A stretch of DNA of 64,000 bases. It comes from Heterodera schachtii (Eukaryota > Nematoda > Chromadorea > Rhabditida > Heteroderidae). The notes beneath the pieces are model-generated. The model saw nothing but the letters and a program-made list of their open reading frames with translations. It did not search any database and was not told the origin of the DNA. The stretch covers positions 1,188,040 to 1,252,039 of the forward strand of contig SIJG01000028.1 in NCBI GenBank assembly GCA_023374025.1. The letters are read 5' to 3'. Below, one piece after another: positions 37,401 to 49,947 of this stretch (its first letter is position 1; every line of letters starts with the position of its first letter). Made by a program: the position numbers and the translations under genes.

Positions 37401-38500
37401 ATCAGAAAATTTGATGAAATAATTTAAATGCAAAAAATAAACAAATAATTAATTTAGTAGGAATAGTAAACTTAGTTTTTTGAAATAAGTAAAATTTTCA
37501 AAAATTTATTATCAAATTAATTAATAATTTTATTTATTGTATATAATATAATAAGAGAAAACAAAATATGGAAACATTTTCTTAACATGAGATATCTCGA
37601 AATTATTCCCATTAATATTTTTTCATAAAATTGTGATTTAAAAAATGTTTGAAATTTATTGATATTTTTCGTGCCTGCCAAATAATTTTATTCCAATATT
37701 TTTTAGGTGAATTATAATTTTAATTCATCTAATACATTAGACAAATTCTTTTTTATTTAATCACTTTTTAAACCTTTGAAATGATAAATTATTTATCAAT
37801 TTAAATCTCTGAAAATATTTTCTTCCGTTTCAAAATTTAATGTTTTGATTTTGTATGAAAATATTATTGGGCTTTCTCACGATTGTCCCGTTTTAATCGA
37901 AAATTTATTGTATCTAATTAGAAAAATCATAATTATAAATTAGCTTAATCTTTTTTAATTTAGATTTATTAAATTTAACTACATTAAAACTCTTAATAAT
38001 CTTATCGCATTATTTTTCTTGCGTAATATTAGCCAAGAAGAGATCAGGATATGAATGTTATTTTCTTAATTAAATTAGTGAATAAGACTTTTATACAAAT
38101 CATGGTAAATATTTTTTATGTATGCTAAATATCAAAATATTATTTTTAATTTTGATTTATACTATAATATCACCGATTTTTTATATATACATCAATTATT
38201 TCTTTCATGCGAAGTATATTTAACGTGGACTGATTTTTTCAATAAATTCAATCATTTATATATTTCATATTTTTAACAATAAGCAATTATATTAAAAAAA
38301 TTTTTATTTAATAACTCAAATTAATTTAAAAATTTTTAAAAGTTTACCAGTATTACGTCTGAAACTTTCATGCAATGTAACATTTCTTTTTCTATTATAC
38401 AATTTCTAAAAAATTATAAAATTGTTTTCACTAAAAAACAACTTTTTTTAAACATTCCATAAATTTCAGCCAGCAACCTTTCATTTTCTTGATAATTTTT
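34417..38500. other. A+T-rich sequence with sparse exon-like patches
   Basis: Four kilobases without a supported full gene. The open frame at 35616-35828 (minus) is A+T-rich and not convincing. A 33-codon open stretch from about 35370 on the plus strand has mixed composition but no splice signals. The candidate at 36294-36368 is listed separately. Confidence 0.45.
36294..36368 (+). CDS. Candidate terminal exon with a diverged second copy
   Basis: After a TTTTTTTAATCAG acceptor ending at 36293, a 24-codon frame runs to TAA at 36366-36368. A similar peptide can be read at 44921-45004. Both have Leu-Ala near the start, a Trp in the middle, an acidic then basic residue and Glu before Leu, and Asn next to the stop. 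At the DNA level the two are clearly diverged. Similarity at protein level suggests duplicated gene ends rather than chance. The family is unknown. Confidence 0.25.
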   Translation: MALLLGYNNQWKHSVPDRECLFMN

Positions 38501-39105
38501 GAAGCATTTTAACTTGACTTAATTTAAATTATATAGAAGCAGATAAATTGAAAAAAATTCTCTATATTAAAATTTATTACTAATTATAAACTAAAATCAT
38601 AAATTTGAATATTTTATAGCTTTAAATGCAAATAATGAAAAAAAATGTTTATTTTAAATATTGAACCAATTACAATAATTTTTCGGAAAATTGCTTTAAT
38701 TTATGCTAATAAAAATTTTGCGAGACCTAAATTTAATATAATATATTTTTGCTGAAAAGCATCCAAAGAAAAATTCAAAGTGACATCAATAACGAGTCGA
38801 GAGAATTATATTATAAAGAAGCAAATTAAAAAAAATAAAAACATACAAAATAAAAATAGATATTCATTATTTTTGGAACAACCCCATAGATTAAAAAAAA
38901 TATGAAATATGAAGTAAATAAAATAAATTTCAAAAATTAATTTTTAATACTAAAATAAAACAATTATTTTAAATGTTTTCAGGTTATTCATTCCTCGCCT
39001 TTTTAGGCTATTTTAATTTAAATGTTTTTATAATAATAATCTTTTAATTTTACGCTGGAAATTTGGTTAATTCTTAATATAAGTGAATTTTAAAACTTTA
39101 AATAT
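38501..39105 (+). repeat. Dispersed repeat blocks E and D, third copy
   Basis: Begins TTTGAAGCATTTTAACTTGA like 30931, continues through the block E landmark ATAACGAGTCGAGAGAATTA and into block D (ATGAAATATGAAGTAAATAA). About 465 bp of unrelated A+T-rich DNA separates it from block A copy 3. Confidence 0.7.
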
Positions 39106-39569
39106 TTTTTTACCATGGTAAGTATAATTAGTTAATTGTGCCTTTTAAATGGAATAATATACGAATGACATATAATAAATGTTCTTTTACAAGATTATTT
39201 AATCTCGAATTTCTGTTAATCTGGAAATCTGAGAACTTTATATTTGCAGCCATGTATAATCCCGATCATTAATTCAATTCTATTTTCGTTTTTTACTAAA
39301 ACAAGTTATAATATATATAATAATCATTAAATGCAAATCAAAAAGTTTTTTTATTCTAATGAATATATTTAATTCTTTTAAGGCTTGATAAAATTAAAAT
39401 GGAAAATTTGAATTATTCTATTTTGAATTTCTTTATTCTGTATTAAAAAATTTTCCAGAGAACCAAGAATAATAATTATTAAAAATTGACAATTAATTCG
39501 CTCCTATTTTCAGAGCGACAAGATTAAAATAAGAATCAATTAATTAATATGGAAACATTTTAAAAAAAA

Positions 39570-40880
39570 TGAATTCATGATTAATAACTAAATATTTATT
39601 AAAAATATATCAACATCCATCCAAAAGAGGGTTTAATAAATATACTTTATTTTATCTTAAGTGCATTGAATTGAACTAAAAAGATATTCATTTAAACATA
39701 AAATAAATAAAATTCACTTTAACCAATAAATAAAACCAACAAATTTATTCCACTTCTAAAGCGTGGTGATATGAAAAAAATTCAAATAAGATATTCACAA
39801 CAATATCAGTGCATGAAAAAATATTTGATAAACTATTCCTGATGCGTTTTTATTACTTGTATAGTTTAAAACGAAAAAATATTATAAAATAAATTTTACA
39901 GATAGGATTTTAAATCGCATCGTAAATTAATTCGGTGCCCAATTAAAACTTATAATTAAAATATTAAAAGGCGTCAAAAATTAGCCACAAGTCATGTTCG
40001 CGAGTGAACGCGTCGAAAAACTGAATTTACAAAAAGTTATCAAATCACAAATGATTTTATAAGCATACCAATATTTGAAAAAATAACATATTCGCTAATA
40101 CTATAAAAATAAATAATCTATTTATGGTAAACAATGAAGAAATAAAAAAACAAAACAAACAAAAAACAAAAAAAATTAATTTTTAACTAATTAATGGGTC
40201 TAACTTTGCAAATAAGCTTAATATAAATGATAATTGCAAAGAAAAGACTTTTATGTAATTGCGATAAATATTCGAAGATTTTTAATAGAATTAAAAATTC
40301 TAAAAGAATATCCTAAAATAGCTAATAAATCTAAACATTAAAATCCTAAATAGCTAGCTAATAAACCAAACATTGAATCTTTTATTAACCAAATGTTTAA
40401 AAGAATCAAGCTTTATTAATTTAAGTGAATAATATAATAAACAATAAACAAAAAGATACATATTCAAAATAATTATTAAATTAACACCACCAGAATAAAA
40501 TTGAATTTTAATCTTACAGAAGTTTTTAAATGAGTTTAAAACAGGGGTCGAAAAAAAGAGATCAATATATGCTAAAAAAATTATTTACGATAAAGTTGAC
40601 AATTTTTGAATTTACAATATCTTTGCGATAATAAAATGGAAATGAAATAGAAAAAGCATAATTAAATATCAAATTTGAATCAAGAAATTCTAAAAAAAGG
40701 AAAATAATAACACTTAGCAATATTTTTTTTATAAATTTTAGAAGTTAATAAATAAAAAATTTGAGATGCGACGGTCATGTAAGTGTCTATCGGCTAAGTT
40801 GGAGCACAATATTTTAAAATAGTAAAATAATTCACATAAAAATGAATTAATTATTTAATCAATGTAAAGCGAACTTTATT
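39570..40880 (+). repeat. Dispersed repeat block A, copy 3
   Basis: Near-identical to copy 2 from 39789 onward and also covers the 5' part (from AATTCATGATTAATAA) that copy 2 lacks. It carries TTTATAAG uninterrupted near 40059. It ends abruptly at GAACTTTATT (40871-40880), where sequence switches to block B. Confidence 0.88.
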
Positions 40881-41690
40881 CGTGCCTTTTCGTCTTTATT
40901 TTTATAGTATTTTTTAAAAAGCGATAATTTTAATTACATTTGACGTGCTCGGAAAAAGTGATGCGTCATTTGCGGCACTATGAAAAACTAATTTATGTTA
41001 AAATTTTTATATGTTTATATAAATTAATTTTAACCAATATAAGATTTAAGACAAGGTATATTGGGACCAGATTAACAATTTTTTTTCTAATAAGAATTAC
41101 AAGGGATTAAATTTTAATTATTTTATATTTCTCCCACAAACTCTTACGGATTCCTTCCAATTCAATATTCATATATTTTATAGAATTTAATGATAAATAT
41201 TTAGGTCGCTATTATAATGATTGTTTAATGTGTAGGTGCTAAACTTAAATTATTTATAAATAAAATTCATTAGCCAAAACAAATTACACAAGAGCAGCTT
41301 AAAAAAAGCATAGATTTGCACATTATTAGATTTTGGTTTTGTGTCTCTTCTTGATATTATACAATTCTCTAACAAATAGCTATTCACTTATTGTTGGCGG
41401 GAGATTTATAAGGCAGTTAAATAATTTAATTATAATAATTTAGGTTTTTACAAACAAATTAAAAATTTATATATAAATTATCTTTTGTCAATAATTAATT
41501 TTCTATAATTTTTTCTTCTCTTGTCAGTCAACTTTCGATATTTCAAACCGTACCAATTGTACAGTAGTAAAAAAGTGCCGGGAAATTTTCAGGCTTGAAT
41601 TTTGGCACAAGCCAGAGATTGCCGAAACTCCAATTGGCATTGCCTTAATGTTTATAATTTTGGTATTTTCGGTTGGATTTGCTAACCATT
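40878..41690 (+). repeat. Dispersed repeat block B, copy 2
   Basis: About 99 percent identical to 9139-9949 by my count of differences. It joins block A directly with ATT shared at the junction. At the right end homology to copy 1 stops at CTAACCATT, beside a possible splice acceptor on the minus strand. Confidence 0.87.
41524..41690 (-). CDS. Candidate terminal exon in block B (unrecognised)
   Basis: Read on the minus strand, a TTACCTTAG acceptor (41691 upward) is followed by an open frame of 54 codons ending in TGA at 41526-41524. The composition is balanced, with few Lys/Asn runs, and G+C content is well above the flanks. An upstream ATG at 41739 would extend the same frame to 71 codons without splicing. 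In block B copy 1 the equivalent frame is broken by a 2-nt deletion. No domain is recognised. A gene exon carried into a repeated segment is my best reading. Confidence 0.27.
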
Positions 41691-43499
41691 CTAAGGTAAT
41701 ATTGTTGTATGCTTCAAGAGAATTATAGAAATGTTTCAATATAAATAATAGATATTTATATTAATATGTCTTTTCATTCTCCTTTTATTTTTAAATATAT
41801 TAAACAGTTTAAAGAATAATTTGTTTTTAATTTCGGTTATCTTTTTAATTATTATTCCAGCAATCTGGTAGTAGTAGAATGTAGAAATAAATGTATTCGT
41901 CTTAAATTTAAAAATTTTTATTTTGGCTAAAAGTGCTATAAAAAATGAAACAAAAAATTGAAAGATCCAGACTCCAGCATTTTTGTACGTTCGCTAGTCT
42001 GGAAAGACAGAACCTTACTATTTAGTTTATAACAAATAATTAAATTGGTCATGTGAATTTGAAGAAATTATAAAACTAAAAAGTGAAAAGAAATAAATAA
42101 CATTAAATCAATTACATAAAAACAAGTCAAGGCTATAAAAATAAAAATAAATGAATTCAAGAGAGCATTTATTTATTTATTATGTATTAAATTAAAAATA
42201 CTTTAAATTTAGAAAATATGTATTCGATTTTTTAATATAATTTATGATAATTATTTAATTTTCTTTAGATAAATAATGAAGTACATAAAAATTCATAACA
42301 TAATTTACAAAATAAATTTTAGATAGTAGGAAAAGTTTAAAAAAATAAACCAATTTTGGCTATTCAAAGGAATGTCTGGCAAGAATAAGTTCAACATAAT
42401 TGACCGCCCATGATAATTAGAAGAACATAACAATTTAACATAAAATAATCATAGAAGAGTATTTAATAAAATAATTAGCATTAATATTTGAAAATTAATT
42501 TGATTAATTAAATTAGATTTACATAAAAAATGCGCAATAAGAGCAATTAATATAATTAGCATAAAATAATCGTAATGCATAAAATAATCATAATAAAAGT
42601 GATAATAAAATAAGTAGCATAAATTATTTCGTAAAGAATTGTGATTAATAAATAATTAGCAAATTAATAGTAAATAAAAATAATTAATATAAAATAATTT
42701 TGAATTCAAATATATCTATCACAACAGTATCCCATCACAATTTCAATTCTTCACAAGATTTTTGTAAATAAAGATTAAATTCACATTATATCAAGAAATC
42801 AACCTTTTCTTAAGCTGTAAATTACAATCACAACAAATAGTTTTTTATATAAGAAATAGCAAAAAATGTTCAAATAATATACCAGGATAAAAAGAAAATT
42901 TAAAAAGTATAAAATACTAAGAACCGAGAAAATGAATGCTCAGAAGGAGAACCTGAATACTTGATAATAAAAAGCTTAAAACAAATTTTAAAGGAATCCG
43001 TCGCATAAATTAAGAAAATTAACTTTGAAGAAATTCTTTGATTGATTTAACAAAAAAGTATGAAAAATAATAAATAAAAATTATATCCAACTAACGCTTC
43101 ATTAATTTTCAATAAAAAGATAAAAATGAGTGATCATTATCCAACCTTGTCTTATATTTATGTGAGTTTTTTAAGTATTAATTTTTTATAAGTTTTATTT
43201 TTGCCGTAAATATAAATTAATTATCTCTGATATATAATGTATTTATTTATTTTTTTATCTACGATAATATAAATTTTATATCAAAATGTTTCGTATTCAT
43301 TTTACGTGAGACATATTCGTAATTTTATTTATTTATCGTTAATCAGATTCACAAAATTAAATTTTTTATCATAAATAAATATCCTTGACATTGATTTATT
43401 ATTTTTAAATTGCACAAAATAGTTTTGAATTTATTTCCAAATTTCACCAATCGTAATCAAAGGAAAAATTCTAAATAAATTTTAAGCCTAATGTATCAC
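41691..43499. other. A+T-rich sequence, nothing recognised
   Basis: Low-complexity DNA. Between 42420 and 42700 the word ATAAAATAATTAGCAT recurs in degenerate form, like an old minisatellite. No gene or element boundary is supported. Confidence 0.45.
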
Positions 43500-43700
43500 T
43501 AGAGCTCGCATTTTGAGGCATATGCCATTTTTTTTCTGCGAAGTAGTTCCGATATATTAAGCATAAATAACACCTTTTCCACTTGGTTTGAGGCTTCTAC
43601 GTCTACTTTTATTATGCCTTTTTTTGCCTTTTTCGGGATTTTCGTGCCTTAATGCCTTTTTTGGTATTTTGCCGTTTTGGTGCCTTTTTTTGCGTTTTTT
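43500..43700 (+). mobile_element. hAT-like left terminus with TGCCTTTTT arrays
   Basis: TAGAGCTCGCA at 43500 fits a hAT terminus and resembles the ends of element 3 (CAGGGCTCGYA). Behind it the words TGCC and TTTTT alternate many times (43618-43694). CTTGGTTTGAGGCTTCTA near 43582 closely matches element 2 near 5363, where CTTGGTTTGGAGCTTCTA is found, and the interval before it aligns as well. No right end or 8-bp duplication was found within the next kilobase, so the element is truncated. Confidence 0.6.
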
Positions 43701-44011
43701 CCAAAAAATTCTACTAAAAATGCAATAAAAACGGGAAAATACACCCCTAAGAAATGACCCGAAAATTTTTTAGAAAATACACCCCAAAGAATTGAAAAAT
43801 TTTCTCAAAAATTAATCACTAAAATTTATTTTATTTTTTTCTTGTAAAAAAGTTTAGGCTTAAAAATTTTCCTTATTCGAAAAACATTATAAAGTATTTC
43901 CTAATCATTTAAAAGACCAAACAAATATTAAATATTCATTTTTTTTCAATATTAATAATGTAATAGAAGTGATTATTTATACAATAATTAAGCTAAATAT
44001 TCATTTTAAAT

Positions 44012-44251
44012 TTGAATAGAAAACATATAATATTCATAATCTGTAGTGCATCTTATTACGTTAAAATCCATTCAATCTCGCTTTTCTCGAACATTTCTGC
44101 TTGTCCTCAATTATTTCACATGAGCCATTTTGTGGCAAATTTTGCGCGCTTTCCAACGCGCACGGTCTCCCGGCATGCCGATGTGTATTCGCTTGATGCA
44201 TGGCCGGAATACAAAATTCCGTCACGTTATTTTTATAAAAAGATTTTATAA
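44012..44251 (+). CDS. Hypothetical ORF with a G+C-rich core
   Basis: A 79-codon frame whose middle (about 44085-44225) is strikingly G+C-rich, including CGCGCACGGTCTCCCGGCAT. Both strands are open over this patch, so strand is uncertain. The plus-strand peptide has a balanced composition with aromatic residues near its end. The minus-strand frame has four Cys. The first plus-strand codon is TTG. No family is recognised. It lies about 500 bp beyond the truncated hAT-like end and could be part of that element. Confidence 0.2.
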   Translation: MNRKHIIFIICSASYYVKIHSISLFSNISACPQLFHMSHFVANFARFPTRTVSRHADVYSLDAWPEYKIPSRYFYKKIL

Positions 44252-47200
44252 AAAGATGATGAAAACAAAAAGAAAATATTGAAACTGGTAATTAGGATTA
44301 ATTGAATCGAAATTTTTGAATTTTACTGCAAAAACAGCTGAGTGGCAAGAGATCAATTGTCACTGGCAAAAGAAAATTCAAAATACTAAAGGGATTAACA
44401 AAATAAAATGTAACATATGTAATAAGAAAGACGACGATTTTACATTAAGTTTACGATTATGATTAAATTAAAATAAATTAAATTCTATATTAATAATTAG
44501 AAATAATCTAATCTAAATTTTAAATTTTGTCTACAAATTTTTTTTAATGATATTTTTTTCTTTCCTGACAAACTTAAATTAAATATAAAAAATCTACAAA
44601 GAATTTTAAATTTTGTCTACAAAATTTTTTAATGATATTTTTGATGTACTTCGGCTAGCTTTTTTGATGTATTTAAGTAAGGTTTTAAATTAAACATTTA
44701 TATTTTATTTTGATTCCTTTAGTTTTAAGGAATTTATATAAATTTTATCCATAAATATAAAATATTATTATCTTTTTTGTTCTTCATTTAAACTATATTT
44801 CTTGCATCGATAATTTGATAATTGTTTTACTTAAAATTTTAAACAAAGCTTTGTTCATTTTCATTATCGGTTCATCTTTCTAAATACAATTAGCACAAAA
44901 AAATTATTGTTTTGTTTTTGTATTCACTGGCCTTCGTAATATAGTATATCGGTCTCACAAAAAGTTGGTGGGCAGATAAAGAAAGCTTGTCTATAAATTT
45001 TTAGATTAATTTTACTTTTATGTCACATTAATCTATTATATTTTGAATAATTAAATCTATTTTTGTATAATAATTTATAATCACTTATTTGTTTCTGAAT
45101 TATTATTTTAATTGTTGGCATGGGTTTAATTTTTCTTAAATGTTAATTCATGTTATAGTTTTATTGAGTCTGATTAATATAATATTTTCTGATTCATTTT
45201 AATTTGCAACTTGCTGCCAATTACTTTTTTTGTAATTTTTATCTTTATATAATTTTATTTAAATTATTTATGCATGTTTTAATGAGATAATTTTAGTGCT
45301 ATTTACAAGTGCAATTCTCACGGCACCTCTTGTGCTAATAACGACAACACTTCTTTTCGCAGTAATATCTTTTCATATATTTAAAAAATTAAGGGAAATA
45401 AAATTCATGTAAATTTTTTTTATGATTTACAATTAAATTTATTAATCAGTTTTAAATATTTTTATAAATTTGGAAGCTTGAGATAGTTACACTAATAAAA
45501 TTGTTTAAATATTAAAATTAAAACTCTTGCTGAAAAGGGCCGAATATGACCAATTAATACGACATGTTTGAAAAATATATATATTTATAATTTATTTGAG
45601 CTTTTTTTATTTTTAATAAATTAATGATTAAGTTAGAGTCCAAATTTTAGAAGATTAAATCAGTAGTATTAATAATTCAATCTTTTATAAATTGATGAAT
45701 ATTTTTTATCATTGATGCTTATTATTGCTTTAGTTTTAATTGTATTTATATTCCAAAATTTTTCATGACTTCCGCGTTAAGAATAATTCGGGAAGAATCA
45801 GTGTATTATTTATATATATATTTATTATTTTAAATGTATTTATTTATTTAAATAATAAGCTTGCACTAAGTTTAATATAAAGGTGGAAGTATTCTTTACA
45901 TAAAAATTATTAATTGATTAAAAATGTTTTTGGCTTACTAAATTAATTTTCGTCTTCTATTTGATGAATTAAATTAAATTAAAAAATTATATTAGCAAGA
46001 CATTAATTGTTCAATATATTTTAAAAATGTATACTTTGAGTATATTAATTATTAATTTTTATATGACAGAGTTTCTTTTAAATTTTTTAAATTATTAATG
46101 CTTAAGGATTTTTTATCGTATATGTTCACAAATTAACAAAATTATTAGCTGATTGATTTTTACTTTAAAATTTTATTTATTATGTTTTCTCTATTTTCAT
46201 TTTAATTATACAAAAAATATGAAAATTTAAGTTAATAAAATCAATTCGTCAATTTATAATTTTTGAAATATTCATGAGAAATTTTATCTCTTCTTTATGC
46301 GAACTCATGAGGGCAAACTTCACATGAAAAATTAACCGTTAGCACAATTATTTTTCTTATAATGGTAAATTTTATACTTTTTATTAATTTAAGTGGGAAG
46401 ATTAAATCTAAAATTATTTTTAAAAATAAAGATATTTAAAATGATGAATATTCTTGTCAAAAATCTTGAAAGATATTTATGAGATGGCCAAATTCATTGT
46501 TTTTATAATTGATGAATATTTTTCATTAGTGCTTATTATTGCTTTATTTCAATTGTATTTTGATTCAAAAGGTTTTCATGACTTCGGCGTTAAAATTCAT
46601 TTTGTTAATTATGTATGAGCACATTAAAATGTCAAACCTTAAATATTTTGTGCAATTTAAAATGCATTTGTTTATGTTACTTATATTTAAATAATGTTTG
46701 CAAATTTTATAGTATAAATTTTGTTTTCTTATGTTGGGCATTGTTAGTGCTATTGTTATTTTTGCTTTCGAACAGCCAAATATTATTTTAAACTTTTAAT
46801 ATTTTTATTTCATTATTCATTTGTAATCAATTTTATTATTTTTCATTTTTATAAATTTTTTTTTAGAATTTTAAATTATGCTATTTATATCCTATCCGAA
46901 AATAACAAATTTTTTAGATATTTGATAGATATTTACTTTTAAATTTTCGATTTACATCCTCTGAAATTTAATTATGTTTTTGTTTTTAAATTTTGAATAT
47001 TACATAATAATCTATCAACTGAATGGACGATTTCGCTGCACATGGTCATGCAGTTGGCGTATTCTTTTTGATAAATTGTCATGACAGTGTTAATTTGTTA
47101 TGAATGGTTTGTTTTTCAAAATTTGCTTTATTATATAATTTAATTATTTATTGCATATTATTGCGTTTTTATTTATTATTTTTTGTGCAAATATTTTTTT

Positions 47201-48240
47201 ATATTTTTTTCTAATTGATGCAAAATTTCCTGAGCGTAAAATGTTTTTTAATTTTTCACAATTGATTAATTAACTTACTTTTTAAAGAAATATTAAGTTT
47301 ATTTTTCATAAATCTTTATATATGAACCTACGGTAATTATTTATCATGCCTATTCGGTTTCGGAGTCCAAGAGAAGGTATGTATTTGGTTTATTGTTTAT
47401 TTTTAATATCAAACAAATTTTATTTTTAGTGTAATTAAACTTATTATTATACAGAATTGTATAAACTTTTTATTTTATGCTAATTTCGGCATTTTTCCTG
47501 GGTCAAGCTTTTTAATTTTTAATAACAAGTGCTAATGATTTAATTTTTCTCGATTTAAATATTTTTAAATTAATTTGTTGTAACATGTTACCAGCAATAT
47601 TTTACAGAGGGCATTAAAATTAATTAATACATTTAAATATGAAAATTTAAACTTAATAAAATTAAACTTGTAATATATATCGACAAGAAAAATTTACAAT
47701 TAACTAGATTTTTTGTCCCGAGGGTATAAGAATTAATAAAGATTCAATCCAAGTCATCAATATGCTTAAGCGATAACAAGAAATTATTAATATAAACAAT
47801 ATAATAACAATAAACGATGTTAAAAACAACAACATCGAAGGTAAATTTAGATATAAATTTAAAAAATAAAATAAGAAACAAATAATTAATATTTAAATAA
47901 AAAAGCAAACAATTTTATTTAAATTCTTTGGTTTTGTAAACAAAAGAATGAAAGTTTAAAAAAACCCGAATTATTCATGAATGAGACTCAGTACAGAGCT
48001 CTTTTTATGATTTTTGAAATTGGAGAATACAAAAATGCATGACAGATTTACACTAATTCAAATGCAAATGTGAAATAATTTAATAAACTTATTTAAAAAA
48101 TGGCTTAATTCGAATTATTCATAGACTTGTTAAAAGAACACATTTAAGAAAATGAATGAAAATGTAATAATTTACTGTCCAATTCAATTAAATCATTAAT
48201 ATTAAAAACATCAATGGTGCCCAAGAAAACAATTACCATG
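44252..48240. other. A+T-rich sequence; possible first exon near 47347
   Basis: No complete gene is visible. At 47347-47374 an ATG opens nine codons with Arg-rich content, ending at a GTATGT donor, compatible with a first coding exon, but no partner exon could be joined. The peptide at 44921-45004 is the diverged relative of 36294-36368 and has an internal stop. Two stretches (about 45700 and 46505) share TGATGAATATTTTT and a following ATTATTGCTTTA, an old local duplication. Confidence 0.4.
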
Positions 48241-49632
48241 AGAAATAGACGGTTAGCCGACTTTTGCGCCGCGGACATTTGCGCCGCGCCATTTGCGCCG
48301 CGACACTTGCGCCGCTCAGCAAAATAGACTCTTGCGCCGCGGACATTTGCGCCGTGCCATTTGCGCCGCGACACTTGCGCCGCTTAACAAAAGCGACATT
48401 TGCGCCGCGACATTTGCGCCGTACAGCAAAAAAAGACATTTTCGCTCTCATTAAAATAAATTTAGGTGTTTTATTGAATAAGAATTGCTTGATATTCATT
48501 ATTAATTCCTTCTTCGAAGCCTTTCATGTCAATTCCATATTGAAGTCAGGTAATGATTGTCAAATCTTTATCATTTTCGTTTTCATTGTGATCGTATGGG
48601 ATAACAAGCCTTCGTATTGTCTGATCATTAGGCCGCGAATTTTAGGGCGAAAAAAAAAATCAAAATAGGTACTTAAATAAGGACATAAAATTGCGAAATA
48701 ATGCGAAAAATGGTAAAATAGGCCGAAAATTTGAAAATTATCTGTTCTTTTTTCAATGAAATTAAATCAAAATTGATGTAAATACAGTCATGGTCATATG
48801 TTTATGGCGACTTGCTGCTAACAAACACTTTCCTTAATAATTATTTAACAAGAAAAGTATGACCATAAGTGTCATAACATTTTTTGTAGCATTTTTTGTG
48901 GGCTTTCAAATGATACCAATCATTAGTCGAAATGAGAATTTTTTGTCAGATCACTTCTAGACTTTTGGTGGTACACCCCATTTTCGCGTGGTCATATGTT
49001 TATGGCGGAACATGAAAACTCAATACCAAGTAAGCAGAAAATTCTGAAAAAAGTCCTGCTAAGCTAACTTTTGATGCTGATCAAAAAAGTCTTTTACAGC
49101 AACTTTATCAGATCACTCCTTCATGGTGACCTGGAAAGCCAAAAATGGCTTCAAATCGGGGAAATTTTCGAAAAAAATTCCTAGGGGGGTTAGGAAATTT
49201 TTCTGGAAAATTTGGATAGGCCTATCAGAAAGAGCACAAAATTCTCTACCGAATTGCCTTTTGAATGTTGTGTCTACGATTATTCCCGTTGAGGTATGGG
49301 CACTTCAATTTCGGTGTCTACAAAAAGTACCGTATTTCTTAAGAAAATAGTGCATTTTACAGTAAAATGATCAACATTGAAATTGAAGTGCCCATACCTC
49401 AGCGGGTTTAAGTCGTAGAGACTTGGGGTTTTTTGCATATAGTAGAGCATTTTGTGCTCTTTCTGATAGGCCTATCCAAATTTTCCAAAAAAATTTTCCT
49501 AACCCTCCTAGGAATTTTTTCGAAAATTTCCCCGATTTCAAGCCATTTTTGGCTTTCCAGGTCACCATGAAGGAGTGATCTGATAAAGTTGCTGTAAAAG
49601 ACTTTTTTGATCAGCATCAAAAGTTAGCTTAG

Positions 49633-49929
49633 TGTTCGGTCTTACCTAACCGAGCTAAACAGTCCAATAAATAATCAATGTATTTATTGGAAAACAAATA
49701 AATAAATATTTGAGCGGAGGACAATTGGAGGAAATGTGGGAATTTAACAAGAAGACAGAATGAACGATGGAAATGAGCGGGGGTCAAAAGTGGGGGAGGA
49801 AAGATGTGTCTGACTTAACAAAGGGAGCACAGACACAATTAATTGAGAGAAATAGTGCGGGAGACAGAGAGAGGAAAATAACATAAATAAAATAATTAAA
49901 ATGTCTCTCTCGGGGTCATCACCCGAACA
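49633..49929 (-). repeat. 3' LTR of the Gypsy element
   Basis: 297 bp, starting and ending with the inverted 7-mers TGTTCGG and CCGAACA. An AATAAA polyadenylation-type signal lies in the minus-strand sequence CCAATAAATACATTG (about 49676-49690). I read no difference from the 5' LTR. Confidence 0.95.
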
Positions 49930-49940
49930 CCTCCCCTTTT
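49930..49940 (-). promoter_or_regulatory. Polypurine tract
   Basis: AAAAGGGGAGG on the minus strand abuts the 3' LTR directly. This is the position and composition of the plus-strand primer of LTR retrotransposons. Confidence 0.9.
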
Positions 49941-49947
49941 GATTGGC

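Noticed and set aside
46288..46335. Short stretch reading like a zinc-finger linker (Met-Arg-Thr-His-Glu-Gly)
   Set aside because: No Cys pair precedes it in frame and a stop follows after a few codons; chance is the simplest explanation.
48144..48668. Overlapping frames rich in Arg, Cys, Ala and His at 48.1-48.7 kb, and similar ones at 55.16-55.44 kb
   Set aside because: They come from the TTTGCGCCGCG tandem words and appear in several phases; the inverted arrays explain them fully.
49123..49620. Matching 65-75 codon frames on opposite strands
   Set aside because: They lie in the two arms of the mariner-like foldback and mirror each other, so the shared peptide reflects the inverted repeat, not conservation of a protein.
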